From assembly GCA_036898135.1 (NCBI GenBank), contig CM072511.1, positions 44,770,141-44,834,140 of the forward strand: a stretch of DNA of 64,000 nt. Reading direction: 5' to 3'. The translations under genes were made by a program, and so were the position numbers. Position 1 is the first letter of the stretch; each line of letters opens with the position of its first letter. A model generated the notes under the pieces. The model searched no databases. It worked only from the letters and a program-made list of their open reading frames with translations, and was not told where the DNA came from. Positions 62,465 to 64,000 of the stretch are shown in pieces. The stretch comes from Oncomelania hupensis. Lineage: Eukaryota > Mollusca > Gastropoda > Littorinimorpha > Pomatiopsidae.

Positions 62465-62622
62465 TGCTGTTTTCAACTGGATCACATGCTTAATATAAAT
62501 TTCTTTTTATATATCTAAGCAAAGGCAAAAAACTTACTAAGGATTTTACATTCACACAGAGAAAGCACACAAATATTCCTGTACACAAATTATTTCCTCT
62601 GGTCTAGTAAAGGGGAATTTCC
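61890..62622. promoter_or_regulatory. Cluster of Rel/NF-kB-like sites
   Basis: The perfect palindrome GGGAATTCCC occurs at 61890-61899, 62122-62131 and 62341-62350. GGGGAATTTCC occurs at 62612-62622, and GGGAATTCC at 62191-62199 and 62410-62418. All fit or nearly fit the kB consensus GGGRNNYYCC. Three palindromes belong to a repeat, so they are not independent. The cluster lies 200-930 bp upstream of the polymerase start. Binding is a hypothesis. Confidence 0.4.
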
Positions 62623-62650
62623 GATTCTGTTTTTCAACTGGATCACATGC
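61974..62650 (+). repeat. 42-bp sub-repeats around GGATCACATG
   Basis: GGATCACATG occurs at about 61984, 62026, 62216, 62436, 62479 and 62640, usually within TTTTAATTGGATCACATGCT and followed by TAATATAAATTTCTATTTGC. The first two copies are exactly in tandem. Confidence 0.85.
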
Positions 62651-63570
62651 TTAATGCATGTTTAAAATACACACAAATTATTTCCCTTGGTTTAACTTAC
62701 AGCTAGTAAATGGGAAACACATGCTTTAATATAAATTTTTATTTATATATCTATTTGTTACACTTTTAAAAATTAATATGAACAATATGTAATAAAGATT
62801 GCTGCACTTAATGGTGTATTATTTAGAATTGTACATTTAGAATAACGAATATTAATGCTGGTTTGTTGTATGTAATTTCCCAAACCCAATCTTCTTTTAT
62901 GAGCGATCTGGATGGGGATATAAAGAAAAAAGGAAGTATAGATTTTCGGTGTGGTTAGTCACTTCTGTGGCATGTGTTGAATTTGCTAAGGCATTAAGGC
63001 CAAATGTCTGTCCTATTGCAATAATAGACACAGTGTACAAAGTGGCAAGTGGCTTGGATACATGTTGAAAATTGCCATGACAATGGATAAGACTGGAAGG
63101 TGCACGCTAACTCTCGATCCCTTCCTACTTAATCCAATTGTCAGTCCTCAAGCAACAAGTAAACAGATATTGAACGCAAGAACGAATGGTTGCATGACAT
63201 TGGGTAAGACTGGAGGCTGCGCGCTGTATCCTGGGAACCTCCTACTTAATCCAACTGTCCGACTCGCAGCCAAAGTTCAGTCAGTACACCTCCGTGGGTT
63301 TCTCTAATTTCGTCTCGTAGAGATTCCCCATTTGGGGTTTGATGACAGACAATACATGCCACAACGCTTGGGCTCACTTGGTGGAGTGGGAGATGCGTGC
63401 AAAAGGTCGAGGGGTCCGTCCCACTCCGCCAAGTTAGGGAGAGAGTCCAAGCGGGAAGTGCTACCACCGGTTTTTGTAAAAATTTCCAATTCCAGTTTTC
63501 TAAGTTTTATTTCTAAGTTTTTAAATAAGTTTTGACTAATAACTGGCTATGTTTTGGAGTTCATGGGGAG

Positions 63571-63722
63571 ACCAAAGACGCAAGAATATATATTATATTT
63601 AGCAAATTGCGGATTCCCAGAGTGCTTTGGCACGCCTTTTAAAAGCTCATAAAACAGCCATAAATTGCAGTAAAAGGGTGTCAGAAGAACAAGGGCGGTC
63701 TAAGCCCATATTTACTATCTCT
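63571..63722 (-). repeat. Polinton right terminal inverted repeat
   Basis: Starts ACCAAAGACGCAAG at 63571 and ends CTATCTCT at 63722. It contains AGCAAATTGCGGATTCCCAG and GCTCATAAAACAGCCATAAA, the complements of the left TIR. Compared with the left it lacks about 8 bp near 63586 and about 10 bp near 63678-63702. Confidence 0.9.
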
Positions 63723-63727
63723 AGTCG
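63723..63727 (+). repeat. Target-site duplication, right (AGTCG)
   Basis: Second copy of the AGTCG at 48473-48477, immediately after the right terminus. Confidence 0.75.
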
Positions 63728-64000
63728 AGGGGGAGGTTACAGATTCAGCGAAGGCGCGAAGCGCCGTGCCTTCTAGGGGAGTCCGGGGGCATGCTCCCCC
63801 TGAAATTTTTTTTTTCAAGGATGCAAAATAGTGCAATCTGGTGCAATCTGAATCTTGAAAAAGCCATTTGTGATGGTCTGGGACTTTGAGCTTTTTGAAC
63901 AATTGAACTGACAAACTCTGGGGTACAAAAATTATCTTCTGCCACTCCCTTAAAAAAAAAACACACACACACACACAAACATTTATTTATCAGCAGAGAT
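63728..64000. other. Right flank; repeat-like, no gene
   Basis: Contains AAGGCGCGAAGCGCCGTGCC, a short hairpin, then GGGGGCATGCTCCCCC, a 16-base perfect palindrome, and a 12-bp direct repeat (GTGCAATCTG twice near 63831-63850). It looks like the end of another repeat family. (AC)n at about 63960-63976. Confidence 0.5.

Larger units (their letters stand above)
61694..63570. other. Polinton non-coding region between polymerase start and right TIR
   Basis: There is no gene in nearly 1.9 kb, while the rest of the element is densely packed. It holds three copies of a repeat of about 150 bp (about 61855-62012, 62087-62236, 62311-62464), a 42-bp sub-repeat around GGATCACATG (six copies), a diverged 67-bp duplication (about 63073-63140 and 63192-63260), and AT-rich spacers. 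A promoter, origin or regulatory role is possible. Alternatively, part is a later insertion. Confidence 0.7.
48478..63722 (+). mobile_element. Complete Polinton/Maverick (adintovirus-like) element, 15,245 bp
   Basis: The element is bounded by terminal inverted repeats with AG...CT ends, flanked by a short direct repeat, and carries the diagnostic Polinton set: protein-primed family B DNA polymerase, DDE integrase, A32-like packaging ATPase, major capsid protein and a probable penton. Eight companion genes fill the rest. Genes run on both strands in tight divergent or convergent pairs; most starts follow an A-rich TAAAAATG-like motif. One gene (57580-58222) has a frame break and no protease was found; all others are open. 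It is integrated in repeat-rich DNA. Whether it still moves or forms particles cannot be told from sequence. Confidence 0.95.

Overview
The window is eukaryotic nuclear DNA, most likely from a marine invertebrate and probably a mollusc. The organism is inferred from style: long (CT)n, (TA)n, (ATCT)n, (AAT)n and (GAA)n microsatellites, several families of tRNA-derived SINEs, and decayed transposon genes. I see no convincing multi-exon host gene. Nearly all open frames outside 48-62 kb are translations of simple repeats or chance frames.

Layout. 1-7.2 kb: microsatellites and SINE or retroposon copies. 7.18-10.51 kb: a candidate DNA-transposon remnant, with matching ends (AAAAAGTCCCA, ten bases, GGGGT) around a much-interrupted pseudogene of a multi-copy invertebrate family that ends in a Cys-rich CXC-type domain. 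10.5-39 kb: repeats only. I sort these into recurring families: A (tRNA-headed SINE, about 400 bp, AAAT tail), B (tRNA-headed SINE with ATT tail), C (about 200 bp, unclassified), D (3' tail ending in TCCGCTGGACC), and E, which precedes D in two copies and carries a TATA box. 39.0-39.85 kb: two decayed non-LTR retrotransposon fragments and a THAP-like zinc-finger exon or pseudo-exon. 40.0-41.4 kb: a MITE-like inverted-repeat element, then a repeat dense in AGGTCA. 42-48.4 kb: further SINEs and microsatellites.

The main object is a complete Polinton/Maverick (adintovirus-like) element, 48478-63722, 15,245 bp. Its terminal inverted repeats begin AGAGATAG and end CTATCTCT, and it is flanked by a 5-bp direct repeat AGTCG (6 bp, AGTCGA, if the A shared with the left terminus is counted). 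It encodes a protein-primed family B DNA polymerase, a DDE retroviral-type integrase, an A32-like packaging ATPase, a major capsid protein, a probable penton (minor capsid) protein, and eight companion proteins, several with membrane segments or coiled coils. I found no adenain-like protease. Genes are tightly packed in divergent and convergent pairs, and nearly every start codon follows directly on an A-rich motif of the form T(A/T)AAAAATG.

Twelve of the 13 genes are open from start to stop; one small gene has a frame break near 57.66-57.69 kb. The two TIRs have nevertheless drifted clearly apart. The 1.9 kb between the polymerase start and the right TIR has no gene but holds a three-copy repeat of about 150 bp. 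Each copy carries the palindrome GGGAATTCCC, a perfect match to the Rel/NF-kB site consensus, and further kB-like sites lie nearby. Family assignments come from reading motifs and from memory of the families; no database search was run.
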